Assembly (NCBI RefSeq): GCF_002101555.1
Contig: NZ_LQOL01000042.1
Location: 1-64,000, forward strand
Reading direction: 5' to 3'
Length of the DNA stretch: 64,000 nucleotides
Source: Mycolicibacterium canariasense
Lineage (GTDB): Bacteria > Actinomycetota > Actinomycetes > Mycobacteriales > Mycobacteriaceae
In this document: one piece after another, positions 1-7,821 of the stretch
Layout of the letters: each line of letters opens with the position of its first letter
Numbering within the stretch: the first letter of the stretch is position 1
Program-made: the position numbers and the translations under genes
Notes under the pieces: model-generated
The model's input: only the letters and a program-made list of their open reading frames with translations
What the model was told of the DNA's origin: nothing
Databases searched by the model: none

Positions 1-111
1 TGGCCCAACTGGGCCAAACTGTTCTTCAACAACAAAGGCGTAGCCGCCCACACCACCGACATCTGCCAGAACTACCCACCCAACGACATGTCCGTCTGGG
101 ACTGGCACTAG
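1..111 (+). CDS. C-terminal end of an unidentified protein (partial)
   Basis: An open frame enters from the left edge and stops at a TAG at 109-111, giving 36 residues that end in SVWDWH. The stretch is rich in W, N, F and P, with a single Cys, as is common at the ends of secreted or cell-wall enzymes. There is too little sequence to name a family. It converges on the lipoprotein gene that follows 5 bp later on the other strand. Confidence 0.5.
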   Translation, partial: WPNWAKLFFNNKGVAAHTTDICQNYPPNDMSVWDWH

Positions 112-116
112 AGGTC

Positions 117-971
117 TCAGCTCGGATGCGCCGGGGCGCAGGCCGAGTAGTAGTAGCCGCTGTCGTTCGGCGTGACGAGGTTGTGGTCGCGCATGATCAT
201 CACCGGGGGCCGTCCGACGCCGTTGCACGCTGAGTCGAACGCTTCAGGCCCCAGTTCATCGGTGTACTCGATGTCGAGCACGACCGGGTATTGCGTTGTG
301 TAACTGTCGCATTCACTGAACTGGGCACATGATTCGGTGATGGCGAAGTCGTAACCGGCCGACCGGAGCCGCCCGGCGATCTCCGCGCCGTTCTTCTGCG
401 CGATCGCCAGGCCGGACTGATGAGCCATCCGCGCGTACGTCGCCGCCATCGCGACGTTGTCCTCGACGGTCAGCCGCCCCGCCGAGCGCGTGTACGAGTC
501 GAGGTTGTCCACTTCGACGGCCGCGTACCCCTTCGCCGCGCATCCGTCGATCCATGGTTTGACGATGGCGGCCAGCGCCTCGCGCTTCGGCGCGGTCGAT
601 GTGTCAAGCAGGTACTCGTCCGGCCAATCGGGGTCGACGAGCGGCTTCCCGCCGAGCTGCACCACCAGATCGGGATGCCGTTGGGCGACGTCGGCGGACT
701 CGGCCGGCTGCGTCTGAAAACCATTGACATAGCAGATGTCGTAGCCGACGCCGGCCGGTTCGTGGGTGCGGTCCCGTTCGACGGTGCCGACCTCCGCCGG
801 AGGCCGATAGGGGCCGCCCAGTTGATAGTCGAAGCCTGCATTGCGGTCGGGCAGGCGCAGCGTCGACGTTGCCGACGGCGCCCCGGGCGCTGCCTGTCCA
901 TCGGTCGAGCAACCGGCCAGGGCCAAGCACGCGGTCGCCAGGAGTGTCAGCGCAGGAGTGCCTGGTCGCAC
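117..971 (-). CDS. Secreted lipoprotein, GH114-like (endo-alpha-1,4-polygalactosaminidase family)
   Basis: A 284-residue protein from a GTG start. The N-terminus is a lipoprotein signal with lipobox LAGC (Cys21), so it should be exported and lipid-anchored. The body has the TIM-barrel pattern of the GH114/TM1410 family: an early DICYVNGFQ strand, the acidic strand AVEVDNLDS, QKNG, and the acidic FAITESC and LDIEYTDE strands. Family members cleave alpha-1,4-galactosamine-type polysaccharides, but the substrate here is unknown. The gene stands alone, converging with the partial gene to its left. The fold assignment is fairly firm; the activity is inferred. Confidence 0.72.
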   Translation of the reverse strand: MRPGTPALTLLATACLALAGCSTDGQAAPGAPSATSTLRLPDRNAGFDYQLGGPYRPPAEVGTVERDRTHEPAGVGYDICYVNGFQTQPAESADVAQRHPDLVVQLGGKPLVDPDWPDEYLLDTSTAPKREALAAIVKPWIDGCAAKGYAAVEVDNLDSYTRSAGRLTVEDNVAMAATYARMAHQSGLAIAQKNGAEIAGRLRSAGYDFAITESCAQFSECDSYTTQYPVVLDIEYTDELGPEAFDSACNGVGRPPVMIMRDHNLVTPNDSGYYYSACAPAHPS

Positions 972-1026
972 GATGCGATCCTAATCGGATCTACCTGGCG
1001 TCCACCACAGCGGACAGATCACGCGA

Positions 1027-2076
1027 TCACGAAGCCGAGACGACGACCGCGCCGGCCCCCAGAATGGCGGTCAGGCCGATGGGTTCGCGCCCGGTGGGCC
1101 TCGCACCGAGTAGACAGGCGGCCACCGGCGCGATCAGGTGCTGACGGATCGCTCGGCGCAGCCCGCGCGCCCCGTAGATCGGGTCGAAGCCCCGGTCGTG
1201 CAGGAACGCCACCACGTCGTCGTCGACAGCGAGGGTGACGGACTCGCGTGCGAGACGGGCCGTGAGCAACTCGACCTCGCGTTCGGTGATGGCTCTCGCC
1301 GTCGCCGGGGTGATCGGGTCCATGACGACCGTCTCGTCGATGCGATTGAAGAACTCGGGGTCGAAGAACGCCTCGGCGGCGTGGCGGATCAGCTCGCGGG
1401 ATTGGTGCGCACTCACCCCGCGGCGTGGATTCCACCAGCGCCGGGTCCCTTTGGATCGTTGTTCGCGCGCGACGGCGTGCGAGCCCAGGTTCGAGGTGAG
1501 AAAGATGTAGGTGTTGCGAAACGATATGGTCTCGCGCCCGTTGGCAAGTCGCAGCTGGCCGCAGTCCAGTACGTGCAGGAGGGCGCGAATCACCGTGGTG
1601 TCGGCCTTCTCGATCTCGTCGAACAGGACGATCCCCGGCGTGAACGGATCGCCTTCGATCTTGTCCTTCTGGAAAACCGTGAAGGACTCTTTGCTTCCGG
1701 CGTATCCGGGTGGCGCGCCGGAAAACGATGCCGCGTAGTGCTCCTGCGCCAGCGCGGCCATATCGATGCGGCACAGGTCGTCGGGGCCGGAGCGCAGCTG
1801 GGCAGCGACCCGCCGGACCAGATCGGTCTTGCCTACGCCGGTGGGTCCGACGAGCAGGATGCTGGCCAGCGGGCGGCCCGGGTCGGCGACGCCGGCCGCT
1901 GCGATGGCGACGGCCCGGCCGACGGCGGCCACCGCGTCCTCTTGACCCAGGATGTGCGCGCCGAGGGCACCGGTGAATGCCCGCTGATCGAACCCCGGAG
2001 CGCGCCGCCCGCCGATGTCGCTGGGCTGCAGGGCGGTTCCGTTCTGCTCGTGGAACATATCGGTGATGAACGGCAT
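1027..2076 (-). CDS. amiB: AmiB-like single-domain AAA+ ATPase (ClpA/B type)
   Basis: A 349-residue AAA+ protein of the Clp/Hsp100 D2 type. It has Walker A GPTGVGKT, Walker B VLFDEIEKAD, sensor 1 TSNLG, the arginine-finger segment FFNRIDE, and a C-terminal small domain with GARGLRR. There is no Clp N-domain and no first AAA ring, so it is a one-ring ATPase. It starts 11 bp after amiE on the same strand. In Pseudomonas aeruginosa the amidase operon also carries a ClpA-like ATPase, AmiB, next to amiE, so the name is taken from motifs plus context. Its role (chaperone for the amidase, or energising amide uptake) is not established. The ATG at 2074-2076 was chosen because homology begins there and it fits the operon spacing. 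Confidence 0.75.
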   Translation of the reverse strand: MPFITDMFHEQNGTALQPSDIGGRRAPGFDQRAFTGALGAHILGQEDAVAAVGRAVAIAAAGVADPGRPLASILLVGPTGVGKTDLVRRVAAQLRSGPDDLCRIDMAALAQEHYAASFSGAPPGYAGSKESFTVFQKDKIEGDPFTPGIVLFDEIEKADTTVIRALLHVLDCGQLRLANGRETISFRNTYIFLTSNLGSHAVAREQRSKGTRRWWNPRRGVSAHQSRELIRHAAEAFFDPEFFNRIDETVVMDPITPATARAITEREVELLTARLARESVTLAVDDDVVAFLHDRGFDPIYGARGLRRAIRQHLIAPVAACLLGARPTGREPIGLTAILGAGAVVVSAS

Positions 2077-2087
2077 GGCGTGCCCGG

Positions 2088-3125
2088 CTACGCTTCGGCG
2101 GTCTCCTCGACGGGAAGGGAACCGACCCGACAATCGGCGACCCCCACGGTATCGCGGGTGATCGACTCGACGACCTCCTGCGCCTTCTGCGCATCGGTGA
2201 CCCACAACTTGTAGAAGTCGAACGGGCAGTCGGCCACGCCCTTGTCCCCGTCGCCGGCGGCGTGCACGCCCGAGTAGCCGCGGTGCAGAAGCTTGAAAAG
2301 GTGGTTCTGGGACTGGTCGAAGTGGCGGGCGTCGCGAATCGCGGACAGCGACAGCTGCGCGAACTGGATGCCGTATTCCTCTTCGCCGGTCTCCCCCAGG
2401 GTGCGGCCGTCGAACCCGATGACCGCCGAATGACCGAAATAGGAATAGACACCGTCGAATCCGGCCGCGTTGGCGACCGCGACATAACAGTTGTTGGCCC
2501 ACGCCATGGCCTTGGCCATCAGCACCTGCTGGTCTTTGGCGGGGTACATATAGCCCTGGCAACGGACGATCAGTTCGGCGCCTTTCATCGCGCAGTCCCG
2601 CCAGATCTCGGGATAGTTGCCGTCGTCGCAGATGATCAGCGAGACCTTCATGCCTTTCGGGCCTCGGGACACGTAGGTCGTGTCGCCGGGGTACCAACCC
2701 TCAATCGGACACCAGGGCAGTATTTTTCGGTACTTCTGAACGATCTCGCCGGTGTCGTCGATCAGGACGAGGGTGTTGTAGGGAGGCTTGTTGGGGTGAT
2801 CCTCGTGCCGCTCACCGGTGATCGAGAACACGCCCCACGTCTTCGCCTTGCGGCACGCTGCGGCGAAGATGTCGGTCTCATCGCCCGGAATGGTGGCCGC
2901 CGTCGCGTACATCTCGTCGGGGTCGTACATGATGCCCTGCGTGGAGTACTCGGGGAAGACCACCAGGTCCATGCCCGGCAGCCCCGCCTTCATCCCGACG
3001 ACCATGTCCGCGATCTTGCGGGCGTTGTCGAGCACCTCGGCCTTGGTGTGCAGGCGCGGCATCTTGTAGTTGACGACGGCCACCCCGACGGTGTCCGGGC
3101 TGGACGAGATATCCCCATGGCGCAT
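2088..3125 (-). CDS. amiE: Aliphatic amidase (EC 3.5.1.4)
   Basis: A 345-residue nitrilase-superfamily amidase that hydrolyses short aliphatic amides to the acid and ammonia in the cytoplasm. It follows P. aeruginosa AmiE nearly residue for residue, beginning MRHGDISSS. The catalytic triad is visible: Glu59 in FPEYS, Lys in YRKILPW and Cys in IICDDGN. An ATG 27 nt upstream is in frame, but the ATG at 3123-3125 is preferred because AGGAG sits just ahead of it and it matches the family N-terminus. The gene lies between an amiC-like sensor gene and amiB, with its own strong promoter at 3285-3313. Confidence 0.93.
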   Translation of the reverse strand: MRHGDISSSPDTVGVAVVNYKMPRLHTKAEVLDNARKIADMVVGMKAGLPGMDLVVFPEYSTQGIMYDPDEMYATAATIPGDETDIFAAACRKAKTWGVFSITGERHEDHPNKPPYNTLVLIDDTGEIVQKYRKILPWCPIEGWYPGDTTYVSRGPKGMKVSLIICDDGNYPEIWRDCAMKGAELIVRCQGYMYPAKDQQVLMAKAMAWANNCYVAVANAAGFDGVYSYFGHSAVIGFDGRTLGETGEEEYGIQFAQLSLSAIRDARHFDQSQNHLFKLLHRGYSGVHAAGDGDKGVADCPFDFYKLWVTDAQKAQEVVESITRDTVGVADCRVGSLPVEETAEA

Positions 3126-3274
3126 GGGCTCTTCTCCTAAAGGTGTTGACAATTAGAGACATTGGTGACTGCACGAGATGTGGGCACGGCTCGTCGCCCG
3201 ATGCCGCCGCAAGGCAGCTGGCGCGAAACCCACGCGGACGGCCCCTGCGCACGAGGCCATCGTCGACTAAACAA

Positions 3275-3291
3275 TTCTCAATTGAAAATAT
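3275..3291. promoter_or_regulatory. Candidate MarR-type operator at the amiE promoter
   Basis: TTCTCAATTGAAAATAT contains the palindrome TCAATTGA (3278-3285) and overlaps the -10 box and predicted start point of the amiE promoter. It resembles TTTTCATTCAAAAGTAT at 4458-4474 in the marR/amiC intergenic region. Both fit TTnTCA-TT-AAAA, suggesting one shared regulator, probably the MarR protein at 4519. Confidence 0.4.
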
Positions 3292-3313
3292 ATGCGGCCC
3301 GGCGTGGTGTCAA
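3285..3313 (-). promoter_or_regulatory. Sigma-A-type promoter of amiE
   Basis: On the minus strand TTGACA (3308-3313) and TATTTT (3285-3290) are separated by exactly 17 nt. This is a near-consensus promoter in an AT-rich island of GC-rich DNA. It would start transcription near 3278 and give amiE a leader of about 150 nt. Confidence 0.6.
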
Positions 3314-3337
3314 GAGATGCACCGCTGTTCGGTTATG

Positions 3338-4414
3338 TCAGCTTCGCACCGGCAAGGTGGCGAGCACGTCGAAGTCGAACGTGTTCGCCGCGGCAAGGTG
3401 CACCGGCTGCACGGTGGATCGGGGCTCGAACTGGATTGTCCCTCGCGGGCTTTCGTACGAAAGGCGATCCGGTGGGGCGATATCACCGAGGCGGCCGGCC
3501 TTCGTGATGAGATGTGCGAGCAATGTCGCTCCCTCATAACAGGATTCGGCAACGCCGCTCAGCGGCGGGGCGTGCGTGCCATGCATCGTGCGATAGCGTC
3601 CGATCAACTCCATGGACGCAGCGCCGATTATCGAGCGAAAGTATGCCGCGGCGGCGAAGAGACCCCGGGTGCCCTCCTCGCCACTGGCCAGCAGCATGTT
3701 CTCGTCCATCAGCGGACTGAATCGGATGAAGGAATCGTGGGCACCCAACTCGGCGCACGCGCGATTGAATGCGATGGCATCCTGCCCGACCAGCAGCATG
3801 AGCACGCCGTCGCAGCCCGAGGCCAGCGCAGCACCGGCGACGCCGTGCATGGCGTCGCTGCCCAGTGCGACCAGTCGCTCCCCGACGATCTCCAGATCCA
3901 GGGTGTGCGCGTAGTGTCGCACGGCGGCCATGGACGATCGTGGCCACACATAGTCGTCACCGACGACGAACCATCGCCGAACACCGAGGTGGTCCCGTAA
4001 CCAGCGCAGCGCCGGGAAGATCTGACGGTCCGGCGTCTCCCCACAGCAGAAGATGTCGCGGCGACCCTCCCCGCCTTCGTACAGCGCCGGATAGGCATAC
4101 GGCACCCGGCCGGCGACGATGGGAGCCAACGCATTACGCACCGAGGAGATGTGCCATCCGCTGACCGCGTCCACGGCGCCGGCGGCGATCATGGCACCCA
4201 CTTCGGTGGCCACCCGCGCCGGCGCGGACCCACCGTCGACGATATCGATGACGACCTCACGGCCGAGCACGCCGCCGGCGGCGTTGAGGTCGCGCGCCAC
4301 GAGGTGGCTCACCGCTTCACAGGCCGGACCGAAGACGCCACCAGGACCTTGCAGCGGGATGACCATGGCCAGCCGCCACTCCTGGTCGCGATTCCGTCGC
4401 TCCGGGCCCGTCAA
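3338..4414 (-). CDS. AmiC/FmdD-like amide-binding protein (Peripla_BP_6), cytoplasmic sensor
   Basis: A protein of about 358 residues with the two-lobed receptor fold of AmiC and urea/amide-binding proteins. It has the opening RLAMVIPLQGPGG, SGWHISSVRNAL, YPALYEGGEG, and DDYVWPRS, which matches the SDYIYPRES of Pseudomonas AmiC. There is no signal peptide, so it is more likely an intracellular amide sensor than a transporter component. It lies upstream of amiE and amiB in the same direction. The start is uncertain. A TTG at 4414 has GGTGAGG 8 nt upstream and puts about 12 residues before the conserved core; a GTG at 4501 and an ATG at 4366 are also in frame. No AmiR antiterminator gene is nearby. 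Confidence 0.75.
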   Translation of the reverse strand: MTGPERRNRDQEWRLAMVIPLQGPGGVFGPACEAVSHLVARDLNAAGGVLGREVVIDIVDGGSAPARVATEVGAMIAAGAVDAVSGWHISSVRNALAPIVAGRVPYAYPALYEGGEGRRDIFCCGETPDRQIFPALRWLRDHLGVRRWFVVGDDYVWPRSSMAAVRHYAHTLDLEIVGERLVALGSDAMHGVAGAALASGCDGVLMLLVGQDAIAFNRACAELGAHDSFIRFSPLMDENMLLASGEEGTRGLFAAAAYFRSIIGAASMELIGRYRTMHGTHAPPLSGVAESCYEGATLLAHLITKAGRLGDIAPPDRLSYESPRGTIQFEPRSTVQPVHLAAANTFDFDVLATLPVRS

Positions 4415-4457
4415 CGCTATGACCTCACCACCATCTGCGTGCGATCGTCTACTATCG

Positions 4458-4474
4458 TTTTCATTCAAAAGTAT
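4458..4474. promoter_or_regulatory. Candidate operator between amiC-like and marR genes
   Basis: TTTTCATTCAAAAGTAT lies in the divergent intergenic region, with inverted TTTT/AAAA half-sites. It resembles the sequence over the amiE promoter (3275-3291). A TACTAT -10-like box for the marR gene lies just upstream at 4450-4455. Confidence 0.4.
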
Positions 4475-4518
4475 CGCGCGGTCGGCGGGGATCGGCAACA
4501 CAAAGGAGTGGGCGAGCT

Positions 4519-4947
4519 ATGGCCAACGGCACCTCGGAGGGGCTCGCCGCCGCGTCGGTCACCACTGCCGTGCTGCGGGCGTCGCGGCGGTTGACGGCCC
4601 AACTGGAGGCGGAACTGCAGGACGACGCGCTCGGTATCGACCACTGGCTGGCCGTGGAAGCCCTGGCGAGCGGTGACGGACTCACGATGGCCGATCTCCA
4701 GTCGGCGACCCTGACGCCCGGCCCGACGCTGACCAGGGTCGTGGACAAGCTCGTGGCACACGGCGCGGCCTACCGCGAGGTGGACGCCGTCGACCGGCGC
4801 AAGGTCAGGGTGTATCTGAGTACACGTGGCGCCAAGCTGTACGAACGGCTGAGCCGGTCGATCGCCTCCGCCGAGGCGGGCTGGCTCGACAGTGACGGCG
4901 CCGAACTCGCCCAGGCGTTGTTCGGGAGGGCGTTTCAGCGGCGGTGA
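4519..4947 (+). CDS. MarR-family transcriptional regulator
   Basis: A 142-residue winged-helix regulator. The recognition region reads MADLQSATLTPGPTLTRVVDKLVAHG, and the wing VDRRKVRVYLSTRG carries the usual D-R-R. AAGGAG precedes the ATG at suitable spacing. It is divergent from the amiC-amiE-amiB genes, so control of amidase expression is the natural inference. A small regulator also accompanies the M. smegmatis acetamidase operon, but equivalence to it is not shown here. The ligand is unknown; an amide acting with the AmiC-like sensor is possible. Confidence 0.85.
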   Translation: MANGTSEGLAAASVTTAVLRASRRLTAQLEAELQDDALGIDHWLAVEALASGDGLTMADLQSATLTPGPTLTRVVDKLVAHGAAYREVDAVDRRKVRVYLSTRGAKLYERLSRSIASAEAGWLDSDGAELAQALFGRAFQRR

Positions 4948-5384
4948 TGTGCTGCCGCACTGATCCGGGAGCGGGAACATCTCCGGTCAGCCGATCGCGT
5001 GGGGTCACCTCGCAGCCGTCGCTCGGCGACCCAGCCGCCAACTTCAGAACCCCATTATTGCGCGGGTCTTCGAAGCCGGGCGCACGCCGCGGCGTCCGGA
5101 GCACCGGACGCCACATGGGAGTGGCAACCGCTGTGGTGTCCAGTGCGTGGGTCCGCTGCACGTTGCAGTGACGGCAGCGATGCGCTCAACAAGACCGTGC
5201 CGTCAGCCCCGCGGTCCTACTTCCATTGTCCCCCAACGACATACACCGCAAGGCCCAACGCGGATGGACCTACCAGCGCTTTCACGGAGCCAAGATAGGG
5301 ATGCTCCGGAGACAGCGCCGATGGCTGAACCTGTTTATCAACAGCATGGATACCGTCACCAATATGACAATGGGAACCAACGGC
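4948..5384. other. Intergenic stretch without a recognisable gene
   Basis: This 437-bp stretch separates two converging genes. Frames through it have no family features and no ribosome-binding sites. It contains the hairpin at 5091-5112. Confidence 0.5.
5091..5112. terminator. Hairpin, probable terminator
   Basis: Perfect 9-bp arms, GGCGTCCGG and CCGGACGCC, flank a 4-nt AGCA loop between converging genes. There is no U tract, as is usual in mycobacterial terminators. Confidence 0.45.
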
Positions 5385-5852
5385 CTAGACATCGTCACCC
5401 ATGGTGCCGGTCTTCGGCCAGGGCGGCGTCGCGGCTATCAGGAAGCCGACGAACAGCAACGGGACACCGATGAAGATGAAGAGCCATACCGCCATGGTTT
5501 GGTTCGAAACCAGTAGCAGCAGCGTAATCACCGATAATGGGCCCATTGCGACTGCCTCGCCGACGAGAAGAGGCCTGCGTTGCACTTCGCCCTCTCCGAC
5601 GCGGCGTGCGACCCGCAATGCGAAGGCATTCCAGCTGCCTGCCACCGCTATGACCGCCAACGTGGCTAGGCCAATCGGAATGAGGCCAAGGCCGTATCCC
5701 TCATCGGCCATCACAGGCTCTGTCCACCAGCGATATCCGCATATCAGCATCGCTAGGACGCTTACCGCCGACACCGCGGTGAGCAGTCGCAACTGTTTGT
5801 CCGAGACACGAAGACTGCTCGATCGGGAAGAATATCTTTTCGAAACCGGCAC
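5385..5852 (-). CDS. Small four-helix membrane protein, function unknown
   Basis: A 155-residue protein with a short basic, Ser-rich N-terminus and about four hydrophobic segments (near residues 22-42, 56-80, 100-118 and 120-143), ending in a short charged tail. Clear membrane topology and coding bias support a real gene. No family is recognised and no catalytic motif is visible. It lies 61 bp downstream of the lipoprotein gene on the same strand, so the two may be co-transcribed. Confidence 0.6.
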   Translation of the reverse strand: MPVSKRYSSRSSSLRVSDKQLRLLTAVSAVSVLAMLICGYRWWTEPVMADEGYGLGLIPIGLATLAVIAVAGSWNAFALRVARRVGEGEVQRRPLLVGEAVAMGPLSVITLLLLVSNQTMAVWLFIFIGVPLLFVGFLIAATPPWPKTGTMGDDV

Positions 5853-5913
5853 CGACTCCTACCGACTCACCCACACTAAAGCCCACCGACAATCCCTAGT
5901 GCAGAAGATGGGT

Positions 5914-6471
5914 TCATCGCATCAAATCCGCCACACGCAGCACTGCTTGCTTGGCCTGATCCACCACGTATCCCTCGCCGATAAATTGAACCTTGAACGT
6001 TGGAGTGATGTAGGTCAAATTCACCTCGCAACCTGGTTCATATCGCTCAGCGCTACCGTCGTAGATGACGAAGACCGCATCCGGACGTTCCTGGCCGTCT
6101 GGCTTGGCCAGCGAATACGCCGGCATCACGGGAGTGGACGGATCCCAGTCTCCCTTCTGGTTGTAGATCTCCTGCACGTCTGTCTGACGGTACTTCGCCC
6201 CGACCAGAAAGTGGTTGCCTGAGGACTTTTCTTCCCATGAGCACGATGTTCCATTCTCGATGTCCTCTTGGCTGCGGATGAGGTTGACCGGGTCCAGATG
6301 AGCGACCATGTCGTGCAGTGCTTCGGCGATCTGGGCGCAGGTCGGCAGACCGGGCGCCCCAGCGGCGGGCTGGTCGCCGCTGCCGGAGTTGTTGTCACCG
6401 CAGCTCGTGGCCATAAGGATCGCTCCAATCATGGTCAGGGCGAGGATGGCTGTGCGTCGGGTGGTGGACAT
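5914..6471 (-). CDS. Lipoprotein, DUF3558-like
   Basis: A 185-residue exported lipoprotein with a hydrophobic signal ending in lipobox ATSC. Two Cys/Trp-containing motifs follow (LPTCAQI and SCSWEE), the latter typical of the DUF3558 family of actinobacterial lipoproteins. A late CEVNLTY supplies another Cys. Function is unknown for the family. The ATG at 6471 has GAGAGG about 10 nt upstream; a GTG at 6483 is also in frame. The upstream small frame ends 2 nt before this start, suggesting translational coupling. Confidence 0.68.
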   Translation of the reverse strand: MSTTRRTAILALTMIGAILMATSCGDNNSGSGDQPAAGAPGLPTCAQIAEALHDMVAHLDPVNLIRSQEDIENGTSCSWEEKSSGNHFLVGAKYRQTDVQEIYNQKGDWDPSTPVMPAYSLAKPDGQERPDAVFVIYDGSAERYEPGCEVNLTYITPTFKVQFIGEGYVVDQAKQAVLRVADLMR

Positions 6472-6473
6472 GT

Positions 6474-6713
6474 CTATGTGCACCCTCTCGGAGCAGACGA
6501 GGGGTAGGCGGTGATGATCTTTCCGCCGCCACCGTCAATGATGATGTTTGCCCACAGCGTCTTTCCTGTCAGCTGCCCGCCATTTCGGAGGTTCTTCTCG
6601 AACAAGAGATAGCCGATCATCAATACTCGCCGATAACGCCCCGGGATTGTCTTCAAGCGGAGCATCATCACCATCGTCGGCCAACTGCATCGTGCAGCGC
6701 CCCCGGGCGCCAC
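6474..6713 (-). pseudogene. Short open frame resembling the tail of an EndoU/BECR-type toxin domain
   Basis: A 79-residue frame that begins with a GTG 10 nt after the preceding gene and ends 2 nt before the DUF3558-like lipoprotein. Its second half (GKTLWANIIID then GGKIITAYPSS) looks like the last strands of EndoU-type ribonuclease domains, which commonly end in a G-K-I-x-T-A-Y-P pattern. The catalytic His residues that should precede this are absent, so it is at best a C-terminal remnant. It could also be a genuine small protein. This assignment rests on pattern memory only. Confidence 0.35.
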
Positions 6714-6723
6714 ACCGGGAGCT

Positions 6724-7821
6724 TCATCGAGGCCCGCCGGTCATATTGACTTTGGCCCAGGCCACGTAGCCGGCTGCCGCTCGCGTACAACCGTCGTAGT
6801 CGTCCCCGGTTTGCCCGAACACGGTGGTGCATTGGATCGACATATGCGCCAGGAGTCGGTTGTTACAGGACTCCACCGACGTCTGGGCAGGAGCGGTCGC
6901 CAGGCACTGCTGCTGGGTTGCACACGCAGCCACGAAACTGGCCACTCGCCCGTCGGCACTGGTGTAGACATCGGGACCGCCTTGGCAATGCGCATCGCCC
7001 TGCGCGGCAGGCACATTCACCCCGGGCGGTAGCCCCTGCCAGTTGGCGCTCGGCGCACCGGTGGTCGGCACGTCGGAAGCCCGGTAGGACAGCGCGATGG
7101 TGACCGGGAACGCGAAAATGTTCGCGGGCCCCAGATCGATGGTCAGATTCGACTGCCCCGGCGGGAAACCCGGCCCCAACGTGGGTGTCACCGCCAGCGG
7201 TGCCTGGTTGGCATCGGTAGCCGCGGGCACACTGAACGTGCCGATCACGCGGGACGGATTACTGGCAGCGGCATCGGTTTCGACCAACACCACGTTGGGT
7301 CCCTGCCGCAGGTGGGTGGCCACCGGAAGTTTGATCCCGAACGGAATGGTCGAGGCGGAGAACACACTCTTGCGGGTCACCGTAATATCCACTCCACCAC
7401 CGGTATAGGGCACCACCGTGTAGTCCACATCGGGCGAGCCGTACACCGCGCCCCCACCGGGCAACCACGCCGCCGGACCCAACGTCACCTCCCCGGGCAG
7501 GTGGATCGAGATCTGCCGGTTCGGGTGCGCGGTCGGTGCGAAGATGCCGTCCTTGGCCCACATCGGGACCGTCGCCTCACCGCGCTCAACCTGAGCGGCC
7601 AACGGGGGCTCCAACCCGGCGGTCTCGCCCTGCGGCGTCGTCGAGGAAATCCTGGCCCCACCAATCGGATTGACCCGCCCGGGATCGGCAGGCATCGGCC
7701 GCTGCACAGGCAACGGCACCGCAGGCCGCGTCGGGTCAGTCGCGACCGGCTCGGCGTGCGCAACCCATCCACTACTGAGCACAGCCGCAGCAAGAACCAC
7801 CATGAACCGCCGGATCAGCAT
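6724..7821 (-). CDS. Secreted protein of unknown function, coupled to an MspA-like gene
   Basis: A 365-residue protein with a clear signal peptide (basic start, hydrophobic core, VAHAEP cleavage region) and a Pro-rich mature N-terminus. The rest is rich in Gly, Pro, Val and Thr, suggesting beta structure, and the C-terminal 90 residues carry several Cys (HCQGG, ACATQQQC, ESCNN, QCTTV, GCTRA) likely to be disulphide bonded. No known family is recognised. The ATG at 7821 overlaps the stop of the upstream MspA-like gene (TGATG), so the two are translationally coupled and may act together in the envelope. A GTG at 7824 is an alternative start. Confidence 0.7.
   Translation of the reverse strand: MLIRRFMVVLAAAVLSSGWVAHAEPVATDPTRPAVPLPVQRPMPADPGRVNPIGGARISSTTPQGETAGLEPPLAAQVERGEATVPMWAKDGIFAPTAHPNRQISIHLPGEVTLGPAAWLPGGGAVYGSPDVDYTVVPYTGGGVDITVTRKSVFSASTIPFGIKLPVATHLRQGPNVVLVETDAAASNPSRVIGTFSVPAATDANQAPLAVTPTLGPGFPPGQSNLTIDLGPANIFAFPVTIALSYRASDVPTTGAPSANWQGLPPGVNVPAAQGDAHCQGGPDVYTSADGRVASFVAACATQQQCLATAPAQTSVESCNNRLLAHMSIQCTTVFGQTGDDYDGCTRAAAGYVAWAKVNMTGGPR

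Noticed and set aside
420..1238. Long plus-strand open frame opposite the GH114-like lipoprotein
   Set aside because: Arg-rich translation without family features, no ribosome-binding site; it is the antisense shadow of a GC-rich gene.
1019..2697. Longer minus-strand frames covering the AAA+ gene
   Set aside because: The extra N-terminal residues are an out-of-frame reading of amiE; homology starts at the ATG at 2074-2076.
5401..6222. 273-codon plus-strand frame across 5.4-6.2 kb
   Set aside because: Antisense to the membrane protein and lipoprotein genes, which have hydrophobic segments and a lipobox in the expected places.
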